Both the position numbers and the translations under genes were made by a program. Shown here in pieces: positions 25,400-33,501 of a stretch of DNA of 64,000 nt (the first letter of the stretch is position 1; every line of letters begins with the position of its first letter). The DNA comes from an uncultured Clostridia bacterium (GTDB lineage: Bacteria; Bacillota; Clostridia; Lachnospirales; Lachnospiraceae): assembly GCA_947174885.1 (NCBI GenBank), contig CAMWKO010000001.1, positions 248,001 through 312,000 of the forward strand, in the 5' to 3' direction. The notes below the pieces were generated by a model. The model searched no databases. It was not told the DNA's origin and was given only the letters and a program-made list of their open reading frames with translations.

Positions 25400-26580
25400 A
25401 GAAGATAGCCATATTAGGAGCAGGAATATATCAGGTTCCTCTTATAAAGAAAGCTAAGGAAATGGGATTGTATACGATTGTATTCAGTATTGAAGGAAAT
25501 TATCCGGGATTTAAGTATGCGGATAAGGTATATTATGTAAATACAACTGACGAAGACGAAATAATTAAAATTGCCAAGGAAGAAAATATAGATGGTATTT
25601 GTACTACCGGTACGGATGTGTGTGTACCTACCATAGGAAAAGTATGCGATACACTGGGGCTTAGTGGGGTAAGCTATGAAGCAGCAGTATGTGCAGCAAA
25701 TAAGTCCGATATGAAATCAAAATTTATGGAGGGTGGAGTTAAAACAGCTAAGTATGCCATCGCCAGAAATTTGGAAGAGGCTAAAAAAATAATAGCGGAT
25801 ATGGAGCTTCCTATAATGGTTAAGGCAGTGGATTCTTCAGGAAGCCGTGGAATTACAAAGATAAAAGAGGCTACAGACGAAAACATAGTCGCAGCTATTG
25901 ATAGTGTAAATAAGGTATCAAAGCTGGATTATTTTGTAGTAGAGGAATGTATTGAGGGTGTGGAATTTGGTGCTCAGGCATTAATTTATAATGGAGAGGT
26001 CAAATTTATCATGACTCATGGCGATTATGTCCATATGGGAGATACAGGAGTGCCTATTGGTCATTATGTTCCTTACAATATTAATAATGAAATATTAGAG
26101 GAAAGTAAAAGACAGGTTGAACTTAGTGCAAAAGCACTGGGAATAGATAATTGTGCCATTAATGCAGATTTTATATTGCGTGGAAATGATGTGTTTGTAT
26201 TGGAGATAGGAGCAAGAGCAGGTGCAACATGTCTTCCGGAAATGATATCCATATATTATGGAGTAGATTTCTATAAAGTAATTTTACAGGTTGCTTTAGG
26301 AGAAGCTATTGAAGAATTTAATACAGATAATTTAGTACCAAATGTCTGCAAGCTTCTTATGGCTGATAAAACAGGAGAAATTACAGGGATAACCTTACCT
26401 GAGATATATGGCGAAAATGTTTATGACATTTCCTGCGACTACAAGGTTGGGGATAAAGTAAATAAATTCCGAATCGGACCGGACCGTATTGGTCAGATTA
26501 TTGTTAAAGGAGATACAATAGAAGCTGCAGTTAGTGAGATGGATGAATTGATAAAAGAGATTCACATTGATATTAAATAG
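25396..26580 (+). CDS. ATP-grasp ligase
   Basis: The 394-residue protein has an N-terminal pre-ATP-grasp domain (KKIAILGAGIYQVPLIKKA) and an ATP-grasp fold with PIMVKAVDSSGSRGITK as the phosphate-binding strand-loop. It also has VVEECIEGVEFG, the metal-site segment NADFILRGNDVFVLEIGAR and a C-terminal extension of about 90 residues. Such enzymes form amide bonds through an acyl phosphate. Next to an aminotransferase and an acyltransferase it may couple an amino or hydroxy acid to the amino sugar; this is inference. ATGA overlap with the previous gene and SD AAGGAGG. Confidence 0.82.
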   Translation: MKKIAILGAGIYQVPLIKKAKEMGLYTIVFSIEGNYPGFKYADKVYYVNTTDEDEIIKIAKEENIDGICTTGTDVCVPTIGKVCDTLGLSGVSYEAAVCAANKSDMKSKFMEGGVKTAKYAIARNLEEAKKIIADMELPIMVKAVDSSGSRGITKIKEATDENIVAAIDSVNKVSKLDYFVVEECIEGVEFGAQALIYNGEVKFIMTHGDYVHMGDTGVPIGHYVPYNINNEILEESKRQVELSAKALGIDNCAINADFILRGNDVFVLEIGARAGATCLPEMISIYYGVDFYKVILQVALGEAIEEFNTDNLVPNVCKLLMADKTGEITGITLPEIYGENVYDISCDYKVGDKVNKFRIGPDRIGQIIVKGDTIEAAVSEMDELIKEIHIDIK

Positions 26581-26586
26581 AGTTAT

Positions 26587-27237
26587 ATGGAAGAAAATAA
26601 AATATTAAATAACAGTATAATAGATGATACGGTAAAGATATATAAGGATGCAGTTGTTAAGAATTCTACTATAGAAAGCAACGGCTCAATAGGAGATTAT
26701 TCTAAGGTAGAGAACTCAAAGCTTGAAGATATGATAAGGATTGACAGAAATAACTACATCTATAATTCTGTAATAGGAAGACATTCTTATACCGGCAGTA
26801 ATACAAAAATAATATCAGCATCTATAGGAAGATTTGTATGTATTTCATGGAATGTATCCATTGGAGGAGGAAATCACGACTATACAAGGTTGACGAATCA
26901 TTCTTTTTTATATGACAATTTCAGTAATATCAGACCGGATGGAACAGAGCCTTCTTATAACAGGCTTTCACAGCCATGTACTATCGGAAATGATGTATGG
27001 ATAGGCACAGGGGCTATTATTAATCGTGGAGTAACTGTTGGAGACGGTGCAGTAGTGGCAGCAGGTGCAGTAGTTACAAAGGATGTTCCGCCATATTCCA
27101 TAGTAGCGGGATGTCCGGCAAAGGTTATAAAGTATCGCTTTGATAAGGAGAAAATTGATGAGGTGTTAGGGTTAAGATGGTGGAATTGGAGCGATGAAAA
27201 AATTCGGGAAAATTATGATATGTTTTTAGAAAATTAA
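26587..27237 (+). CDS. Left-handed beta-helix acyltransferase
   Basis: The 216-residue hexapeptide-repeat acyltransferase has isoleucine-patch repeats through residues 1-180, with the catalytic segment [10 protein letters not shown] and the family end [17 protein letters not shown] then [13 protein letters not shown]. It resembles the CatB/VatD and sugar O/N-acetyltransferase group. Context in an amino-sugar cluster favours sugar acylation over antibiotic resistance. The gap to the ATP-grasp gene is 6 nt. The SD is poor, so translation may depend on coupling. Confidence 0.82.
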   Translation: MEENKILNNSIIDDTVKIYKDAVVKNSTIESNGSIGDYSKVENSKLEDMIRIDRNNYIYNSVIGRHSYTGSNTKIISASIGRFVCISWNVSIGGGNHDYTRLTNHSFLYDNFSNIRPDGTEPSYNRLSQPCTIGNDVWIGTGAIINRGVTVGDGAVVAAGAVVTKDVPPYSIVAGCPAKVIKYRFDKEKIDEVLGLRWWNWSDEKIRENYDMFLEN

Positions 27238-27252
27238 AGTTAGGAGCATTCT

Positions 27253-28314
27253 ATGGGAAGAATACAGTTTGTAGGAGATCTTATATTTGGTGACCAGCCG
27301 GTAATATTTGGATGTGGCTTTGACGGAAAATGGAATAAGAATAATTATAGTGAAATATTTGCCGGAGTAAAAAATGAATTCAATTCATCAGACATTAATG
27401 TTGCTAATTTAGAAACAGTTATAATGAAACGTCCCCAAAAGCCAAATGTAAATAATTACGCAATGTGTTGTGACGAAAGAATTATTCCGGTATTAAAAGC
27501 AAATAAAATTGGGATTGTTTCCATAGCCAATAATCATAGCCTGGATTATGGAGTAGAAGAATATAATAATATGATTAATATGCTTGAAAAGGCAGGAATA
27601 ACGGTTATAGGCAAAAAGGATAAGCCATGGACTGTTGTAGAGACGGAAGGAAAAAAAATAGCCATAATCGCAGCTACATACCTTCCGGTTTATAAGGTAA
27701 AGGAGGTCCCTTACTTATTTAAACCTAAAAAAGAGGATTGGAAGAGGATTTTAAAGGAAATAGGAGATGTAGATAAAACGATTGCATATATTCATTGGGG
27801 AAGTGAATTTGTAACAGCTCCTACAGATAAACAAAAAGAGATAAGGACGGAAATTTTAAATGCCGGTGTCGACGATATAATAGGTCATCATCCGCATATC
27901 CTGCAAAAAAACGAGAAAATTGAGAATCACAATATTATATACAGTTTGGGAAATTTTATGAGTGATTACTGGCAGAAGCGTTTAAGAAAAACGCAGATAC
28001 TTGTATTGGATACAAATAGTTTTGACTATAGTATAATACCTTGTGAGATTAGTAAAAAATGTATACCGCATACGATAGGAAAAAGACAGAAAATAGAATA
28101 TACAAAAGAAAAGGACTGGAAGCAAAACTCGCTTTTCTTCAGTCGTATGAGAATGAGATTTGAATATTTGTTTCACATTTTTAAGTGTTTTCCAAAAATG
28201 AAGGGCAAGAGAGAATTTATGTCATGGCTTTGGAAACGTGTAAAATATGTTCTTACAAATATGAGAAATGAAGTTAAAGATCCGGAAATTATTTATAAAA
28301 AATATGAGAGATAA
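27253..28314 (+). CDS. CapA-family (PGA_cap) metallophosphatase-like protein
   Basis: This 353-residue protein has the CapA/PGA_cap fold, a calcineurin-like metal site: FVGDLIFGD, VANLETVI, SIANNHSLDYG, ATYLPVY and the paired-histidine motif IIGHHPHILQ followed by YSLGNFM. No signal peptide is visible, whereas many CapA proteins are anchored outside. The C-terminus (from about residue 280) is basic. In capsule loci CapA acts in poly-gamma-glutamate synthesis. Here, beside an ATP-grasp enzyme, a role in forming or editing an amide on the sugar is possible but unproven. Confidence 0.8.
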   Translation: MGRIQFVGDLIFGDQPVIFGCGFDGKWNKNNYSEIFAGVKNEFNSSDINVANLETVIMKRPQKPNVNNYAMCCDERIIPVLKANKIGIVSIANNHSLDYGVEEYNNMINMLEKAGITVIGKKDKPWTVVETEGKKIAIIAATYLPVYKVKEVPYLFKPKKEDWKRILKEIGDVDKTIAYIHWGSEFVTAPTDKQKEIRTEILNAGVDDIIGHHPHILQKNEKIENHNIIYSLGNFMSDYWQKRLRKTQILVLDTNSFDYSIIPCEISKKCIPHTIGKRQKIEYTKEKDWKQNSLFFSRMRMRFEYLFHIFKCFPKMKGKREFMSWLWKRVKYVLTNMRNEVKDPEIIYKKYER

Positions 28315-28317
28315 GAT

Positions 28318-28668
28318 ATGGAAACAAAGAAACAGGTTATTAAAAGATATATAATACTACATTTATGTATTTTGTTTTTTACAATGTCGACTATTATGTC
28401 AAAGGTAGCAGCAAAATTTGACTTTTTATCAATAAAGTATATTATATGCTTTGTTATTATGTTTGCTATATTAGGAATTTATGCAATAGTATGGCAGCAG
28501 GCTATAAAAGGCTTTAGTCCTTCAGTTGCATATTCAAACAAATCAGTTACAACGATATGGGTACTGTTATTTTCAAATATATTGTTTCAGGAAGGAATTG
28601 AGCTTCAAAATATTATAGGTGCAGCCCTGATTATTTTGGGTGTCATACTGGTGGCTAAAAATGAATAA
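28318..28668 (+). CDS. Half-size DMT/SMR-like membrane protein (ArnE-like)
   Basis: The 116-residue protein has four TM helices (about residues 12-30, 38-57, 68-88 and 95-113). It is of the small EamA/SMR type, with the closing motif GAALIILGVILVAK. It overlaps the start of a second protein of the same size by 8 nt, the arrangement seen in ArnE/ArnF, the heterodimeric flippase for undecaprenyl-P-aminoarabinose. It probably flips the lipid-linked amino sugar with its partner. Confidence 0.78.
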   Translation: METKKQVIKRYIILHLCILFFTMSTIMSKVAAKFDFLSIKYIICFVIMFAILGIYAIVWQQAIKGFSPSVAYSNKSVTTIWVLLFSNILFQEGIELQNIIGAALIILGVILVAKNE

Positions 28669-28996
28669 ATATGGATTTCTTATTTTTTTAACTGCATTTG
28701 CTTCTTCAATTTCCCAGATATTGCTTAACCTTAGTAACAGAAAGAAATATAATTCTAAGATAAGGGAATATTTGAATATATATGTTATTTCCTCATATGG
28801 AATATTAGCACTGGTTCTTATTGCAAATACATATATAATGAGATTTGTGGATTTGAAAATTGCACATGCACTTGCGGCATCTACATATTTATTTACAATG
28901 GTACTCAGTAGAATTATTATGAAGGAGCCGATAACAAAAAATAAGGTTATAGGAAATATTCTTATTATAACGGGTATAATTATATTTGTTTTATAA
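28661..28996 (+). CDS. Half-size DMT/SMR-like membrane protein (ArnF-like)
   Basis: This 111-residue protein with four TM segments is the partner of the preceding gene. It starts at the ATG at 28661, inside the last codons of its neighbour, so the two are translated as a pair; an upstream in-frame GTG at 28640 lacks a ribosome-binding site. The last helix ends GNILIITGIIIFVL, like its neighbour and like SMR proteins. It closes the + strand half of the locus before a bidirectional terminator. Confidence 0.76.
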   Translation: MNKYGFLIFLTAFASSISQILLNLSNRKKYNSKIREYLNIYVISSYGILALVLIANTYIMRFVDLKIAHALAASTYLFTMVLSRIIMKEPITKNKVIGNILIITGIIIFVL

Positions 28997-29050
28997 TAAA
29001 ATATATTAATGTTGGTATAGTATATAAGAATCAAAATATTAACAGTTTAA

Positions 29051-29096
29051 AACAACCCCCAAAGCCGGGCATAAAAGCCGGTGTAGGGGGTTGTTT
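29051..29096. terminator. Bidirectional terminator
   Basis: AACAACCCCC (29051-29060) pairs with GGGGGTTGTT (29086-29095), with an inner CCGG/CCGG helix in the loop. T-rich on one side and A-rich on the other, it lies between convergent genes and can stop both. Confidence 0.8.
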
Positions 29097-29122
29097 AGTA
29101 TTGGGGGCAAGATGAATGTATG

Positions 29123-31945
29123 CTAATTTTTGATTTCAATTATTTTACTGTCTGTTACAGAGTAATAGCTGTCATATTCATTTATGGTATCATCAAAAAT
29201 AAATTTATATACATTTGTTGAATCCTCAAGTCTATCAGTAATAATAAACCCTTTAACATTATATTTAGCTTCCATATACTTATAAAAATGGATAATCAGG
29301 CTTTTATTAGAGGAATTTAATAGCATGTAGACATTATCATTTTTTAATATTTCACATGAATATGAGCCTATACCATTTATTTCCAAACGTTTTTTATAGG
29401 CATCCGTATAAACGGTACTGCCGCCCCAGGCAATCATATTTAGCGGCATATTATGCTTCATTAACAAATCAGTATCCAAATCACTTATGAGTGATGTCGG
29501 GTATATATATATATTATCAGAATTGTCTGCTACATATTCTTTAACTTCGTGTAATTTATTAATACCATATTCCCTTGAAATATTAGGAGATGGATTAAAT
29601 ACGGATTGTAACACCGGAATTGCACATATAAGTATAACAGCAGCAAAAACACAGCTAATTGTTTTCTTCTCTTTTTCCTTTAATTGATTATCAATTAGTG
29701 ATAAGGAAATGTTTATCAGAATAGAAGGTAATAATACAATAAAAACAGCACGGAATAATACGCGTCCCATTATTAACTGATATAATATTAATATTATAGT
29801 GCCTATGTTATTAAGGCAGAAGAAAATAAAAGCTCTAAGATTTTTGCATATACATATTATCAATAAAGATATAAGGGTTGTGGATAACCAGATAGAAATA
29901 ACGGCACGACAATTAGTACCTTTAAGTATGGCACGGAGTCCACTGGATAACCTGTTGTATATAGTATTTATATTAATAGATATGCTATTACTTTCTGACA
30001 GATATGTTAAATTATCCGTATTAATTTTATCATCCATAAAAAACCATTGACCAGCAGTGAGATAATATAAATCGCTATCCCAGCCAACAGAATTATAAGA
30101 TTTAGGATTGTCATTATATGAATAGTGAGGATAATCCATAAACTTCACTTTTGCATTATTAAATTCAATATATTCACTTCCGTTAATCTGTTCAGTGAAT
30201 ATTTTATTTATGGTGATAAGTGAAAATGTTACCAAAATAAAAGAGATACATATTATAACATATTTGAATATCAGCTTTTTTGTTATTTTTGATTGGTCAG
30301 TTAATTTATACAAAATACCAAGTAAAATATAACATAATATAACATAGGCTGTTTGGGCACGATGTATCAAAACTAATATATAACCTGAAGTAACGGCTAT
30401 TGCTGTTAATATTTCAGCTTTTCTGTTTTTTACTTTAGAGGAAGTAAAAAGAAGAAGACTTAAAGCTGCACCTAAGATTCCCGGTACTATTGTAAAGGAG
30501 ATATTGGAAATAGGTAAAGTTAAAAGGGAAATATCCAATACCATACTTAAACTGACAGCAGCCTTTAGTGATATTTTTGCTTTTGAACAAAGCTTATATA
30601 TACAAAAATGTGTAATAAGCAGTCCTAAAGCGATAATGAAAAAGCTGTATAAAACCCACCATTGTACAACAGGAAATAATCTGTACAATGAGGATATAAA
30701 TGCTCCTAAAATAATATTAATAAACTGGTGAGTTATATAAGGAGTGCCTGTAATGTTGCCGGATAACATATTTGCAATGGAGGCATCATCATTTGTATGA
30801 TATCCAAGTTTTGAAGAAGTTAAAGCAATAGCAAAACAAATAACGGCAGTTAATATTGATAGTATAACAATTCCTTTGTTTGATGAATATAGCTTTTTTA
30901 TGACATCTAAATTAAAAATCTTACTGAAATTAGTATATATATATGAAATCGTAAAGGTGCATATCGTTAATATTGCTAAAATCAACCATATATTTTTGAA
31001 AGAGTAAGTAAACTCTTTAAACCAGTATACGGTAAAAAATGAATGTATCAGCCACATTTGTAAGGAATATTTTCCAAAGGAAGACAGAATTGTTCTGACT
31101 ATAGGTATATACCTTATAAAAAGGTTTGCAATTAGCACTATGACAAGTGTCATAACAGCATCAACCAAATATTTTGACGAAGTATGACTACGGATAATAA
31201 TGATAATCGGCACACTTAATATTAATAGAATAACAGTTAAGGATTTAAGGGCTTTATTGGTGTTGAGATAGTTTTCGACTTTCTCAATAATATTATATTC
31301 TGCAAAAACAATACCTAAAACGGTAACAAGTAAATATCTTGGTAAACCATCTGTTGTAGTGTTAAATCCTAAAGAATAAATAATAAAAACGGATAATAAA
31401 AGTATGGATGCACCACCGAATTTACATACTGCTTTGTATAAAACCGGGATAAGTGCAATTAATAGCAGGGCAAGTCCTATATACCACCAAGAAGAAGCAT
31501 ATAGCGGAATATTAAATAATCCGGCTACGCCTAATGCATTTGTCACAAAGCCGATAATTTTTTTTAACAGGGAAGCTCCCCATACAGAGGATGCACTATG
31601 TTCAAAATTGAAAAGATAAGAAATAAAAATTATTATTAAAAGCAGACACGAAATATTTTTTATTAATTTAACGGTACTTTTTAAGCATATATCTGAATAT
31701 ATGCTTTTTGTGTTATTAGTATCAGAATAAGCTTTAAGCTTTGTTGATATTCCGTATGCAGTAATAAAAACAAACAGGCTGACACAGACTTTAGCTGCAA
31801 CAGCAATTTTATAATTAATATCACTGTTTATTATCAGACCTGATAATTCATAAGAGGTATAATTTTCAACATTATAATATAAATGATGAAAAAACATCAG
31901 TAATATGCCAATCCCTTTAATTAATTGTGAATCTTTAAGTTTCAT
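29123..31945 (-). CDS. Acyltransferase-3 / GT-C membrane fusion protein
   Basis: The 940-residue protein has about 20 TM segments. Residues 1-345 match an acyltransferase-3 (OafA-like) domain: GIGILLMFFHHLYY places the conserved His20-His21 in TM1, and about ten TMs follow. From about 360 a second membrane domain begins, with SKLGYHTNDDASIANMLSG. Asp386-Asp387 after its first TM is the usual place of the GT-C catalytic acid, and the C-terminal 180 residues look extracytoplasmic. It is the only gene on the minus strand within the locus. The ATG at 31945 has GAGGT 8 nt upstream; an ATG at 31960 would include the SD. Confidence 0.75.
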   Translation of the reverse strand: MKLKDSQLIKGIGILLMFFHHLYYNVENYTSYELSGLIINSDINYKIAVAAKVCVSLFVFITAYGISTKLKAYSDTNNTKSIYSDICLKSTVKLIKNISCLLLIIIFISYLFNFEHSASSVWGASLLKKIIGFVTNALGVAGLFNIPLYASSWWYIGLALLLIALIPVLYKAVCKFGGASILLLSVFIIYSLGFNTTTDGLPRYLLVTVLGIVFAEYNIIEKVENYLNTNKALKSLTVILLILSVPIIIIIRSHTSSKYLVDAVMTLVIVLIANLFIRYIPIVRTILSSFGKYSLQMWLIHSFFTVYWFKEFTYSFKNIWLILAILTICTFTISYIYTNFSKIFNLDVIKKLYSSNKGIVILSILTAVICFAIALTSSKLGYHTNDDASIANMLSGNITGTPYITHQFINIILGAFISSLYRLFPVVQWWVLYSFFIIALGLLITHFCIYKLCSKAKISLKAAVSLSMVLDISLLTLPISNISFTIVPGILGAALSLLLFTSSKVKNRKAEILTAIAVTSGYILVLIHRAQTAYVILCYILLGILYKLTDQSKITKKLIFKYVIICISFILVTFSLITINKIFTEQINGSEYIEFNNAKVKFMDYPHYSYNDNPKSYNSVGWDSDLYYLTAGQWFFMDDKINTDNLTYLSESNSISININTIYNRLSSGLRAILKGTNCRAVISIWLSTTLISLLIICICKNLRAFIFFCLNNIGTIILILYQLIMGRVLFRAVFIVLLPSILINISLSLIDNQLKEKEKKTISCVFAAVILICAIPVLQSVFNPSPNISREYGINKLHEVKEYVADNSDNIYIYPTSLISDLDTDLLMKHNMPLNMIAWGGSTVYTDAYKKRLEINGIGSYSCEILKNDNVYMLLNSSNKSLIIHFYKYMEAKYNVKGFIITDRLEDSTNVYKFIFDDTINEYDSYYSVTDSKIIEIKN

Positions 31946-32138
31946 AAATGTGTACCTCATTTTTAAATAGTTAAGTAAAAATATTATATGTTAAAATATA
32001 GCTTATAATCAATTTAGGGTCAATGCTTTTATTATTTGAGTTTCTATAGCTTTTATAAAGCTTTGCCACTTTTCCTGTTATAAATACTTCCATGCTATAA
32101 GAAACTGAAATGTTAAAGAAAAATGTAATTGTTAGGGG

Positions 32139-32185
32139 ATACAGCCTCATGGATAAAATCTGTGATTTTATCCATGAGGCTGTAT
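32139..32185. repeat. Perfect 22-bp hairpin
   Basis: The arms 32139-32160 and 32164-32185 are exact reverse complements around a TGT loop. There is no T tract on the + side, so it is not a normal + strand terminator. It directly precedes the promoter at 32200. Confidence 0.75.
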
Positions 32186-32199
32186 TGATAGGAGAATTA

Positions 32200-32208
32200 T
32201 GGTATAAT
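32200..32208 (+). promoter_or_regulatory. Extended -10 promoter of rfbB
   Basis: TGGTATAAT is a full extended -10 with no good -35 at 17 bp. The same string ATTATGGTATAAT recurs before rfbA at 35777-35789. Confidence 0.5.
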
Positions 32209-32263
32209 TGAGTGGAACATGTTAATAATAGAGAGATAGAAATTAACAGAAGGACAGGTCTAT

Positions 32264-32353
32264 ATGAAACTCAAAATGAAAATGTTGAAGCTTAAATTTC
32301 AACTAAAAATTGACAAAAAAATTAATATGTTATATGTTATTAATATTGCGTAG
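32264..32353 (+). CDS. Candidate small leader ORF upstream of rfbB
   Basis: A 29-codon frame begins with ATG at 32264 behind AGAAGGACAGG and ends at TAG 32351-32353. The peptide is Lys-rich and amphipathic (MKLKMKMLKLKFQLKID...). It lies between the promoter at 32200 and the rfbB Shine-Dalgarno. It may be a leader peptide or chance; no homologue can be checked here. Confidence 0.3.
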   Translation: MKLKMKMLKLKFQLKIDKKINMLYVINIA

Positions 32354-32371
32354 ATGTGCAATTTATTATTA

Positions 32372-32406
32372 GAAGGAGGGTACCGGTCGGTACATTATTG
32401 TTTATG
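32372..32406 (+). promoter_or_regulatory. Ribosome-binding site with hairpin spacer at rfbB
   Basis: The strong SD AGGAGG (32374-32379) is 24 nt from the ATG at 32404, too far for normal use. A hairpin GTACC-GGTC-GGTAC (32380-32393) sits between them. If folded it leaves 10 nt, an ordinary spacing. No alternative ATG or GTG lies at normal distance. Confidence 0.5.
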
Positions 32407-33489
32407 AGAACTTATTTAGTAACAGGTGGAGCAGGATTTATCGGTTCAAACTATATTCATTATATGTTTAAGAAATATGATAATGAAATCAGAATTATCA
32501 ATGTTGACAAGCTTACTTACGCTGGAAATCTTGAAAATTTAAAAGAAGTTGAAAACAGAGATAATTATACATTTGTTAAAGCAGATATATGTGATAAAGA
32601 TGCTATCATGAAAATTTTTGAGGAAAATGATATTGACAGGGTAGTTCATTTTGCAGCTGAAAGTCATGTAGACAGAAGTATCAAAAATCCGGAAGTATTT
32701 GTACAGACGAATGTACTTGGAACAGCAGTTATGCTTAACTGTGCAAAGACAGCATGGGAATTACCGGATGGTACCTTCAAGGAGGGTAAAAAGTTTCTTC
32801 ATGTGTCTACAGATGAAGTATATGGTTCATTGCCGGATGATGATAACGCATTTTTCTATGAAACGTCACCATATGAACCACATAGTCCGTATTCAGCTTC
32901 AAAAGCATCTTCTGATATGCTTGTAAAGTCTTATATGGATACTTATAAGTTTCCTGCTAATATTACAAATTGCAGTAACAATTACGGACCATTCCAGTTC
33001 CCTGAAAAGCTTATTCCTCTGATTATTAATAATGCGTTGCAGGGGAAGAAACTTCCGGTATATGGTGACGGAAAAAATGTTCGTGACTGGTTATATGTAG
33101 AGGATCATGCTAAGGCTATTGATATGGTTCAGGAAAACGGAAGACTTTTTGAAACCTACAACATAGGCGGACATAATGAAAAACAGAATATTGAAATTAT
33201 CAATATTATCATTGAAACCTTACAGGAAATGCTACCGGATTCAGATCCTAGAAAATCACTTGTAAGCACAGATTTAATCACATATGTAGAAGACAGAAAG
33301 GGACATGATAGAAGATATGCTATCGCTCCTGATAAGATAAAGGAAGAAATCGGCTGGTATCCGGAGACAATGTTTAAGGATGGTATAAAGCTGACAATTA
33401 AATGGTTTTTTGAACATGAAGATTGGATGAAAAACGTAACAAGCGGTGATTACCAGAAATACTATGAAGATATGTATAATGGAAAATAG
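32404..33489 (+). CDS. rfbB: dTDP-glucose 4,6-dehydratase
   Basis: RfbB (RmlB) makes dTDP-4-keto-6-deoxyglucose, the branch point for rhamnose and for 4-amino sugars. The 361-residue protein starts MRTYLVTGGAGFIGSNYI. It has FAAESHVDRSI, STDEVYGSLP, the catalytic YSASKASSD (YxxxK) and NCSNNYGPFQFPEKLIP. A GTG at 32356 in the same frame would add 16 residues including the SD; the family start supports ATG 32404. Its product could feed both RfbC/RfbD and the WecE-like aminotransferase at 23.3 kb. Confidence 0.95.
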   Translation: MRTYLVTGGAGFIGSNYIHYMFKKYDNEIRIINVDKLTYAGNLENLKEVENRDNYTFVKADICDKDAIMKIFEENDIDRVVHFAAESHVDRSIKNPEVFVQTNVLGTAVMLNCAKTAWELPDGTFKEGKKFLHVSTDEVYGSLPDDDNAFFYETSPYEPHSPYSASKASSDMLVKSYMDTYKFPANITNCSNNYGPFQFPEKLIPLIINNALQGKKLPVYGDGKNVRDWLYVEDHAKAIDMVQENGRLFETYNIGGHNEKQNIEIINIIIETLQEMLPDSDPRKSLVSTDLITYVEDRKGHDRRYAIAPDKIKEEIGWYPETMFKDGIKLTIKWFFEHEDWMKNVTSGDYQKYYEDMYNGK

Positions 33490-33501
33490 GAAACTTAAAT
33501 T

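Larger units (their letters stand above)
31946..32263. other. Divergent intergenic region
   Basis: This region carries the upstream side of the minus-strand gene, an imperfect inverted repeat near 32038-32108 with AGTTTC ends, a perfect 22-bp hairpin at 32139-32185 and a + strand promoter at 32200-32208. No larger gene is visible. Confidence 0.5.

Noticed and set aside
26587..27237. Streptogramin or chloramphenicol acetyltransferase (Vat/CatB) resistance gene
   Set aside because: The fold is shared, but the gene is operonic with amino-sugar genes and no resistance context is present.
32035..32110. Possible fifth copy of the MITE-like element with AGTTTC ends
   Set aside because: The inverted ends have a gap and only six to seven matching end bases, the CCGTATTTTT part is missing, and no direct repeats flank it.
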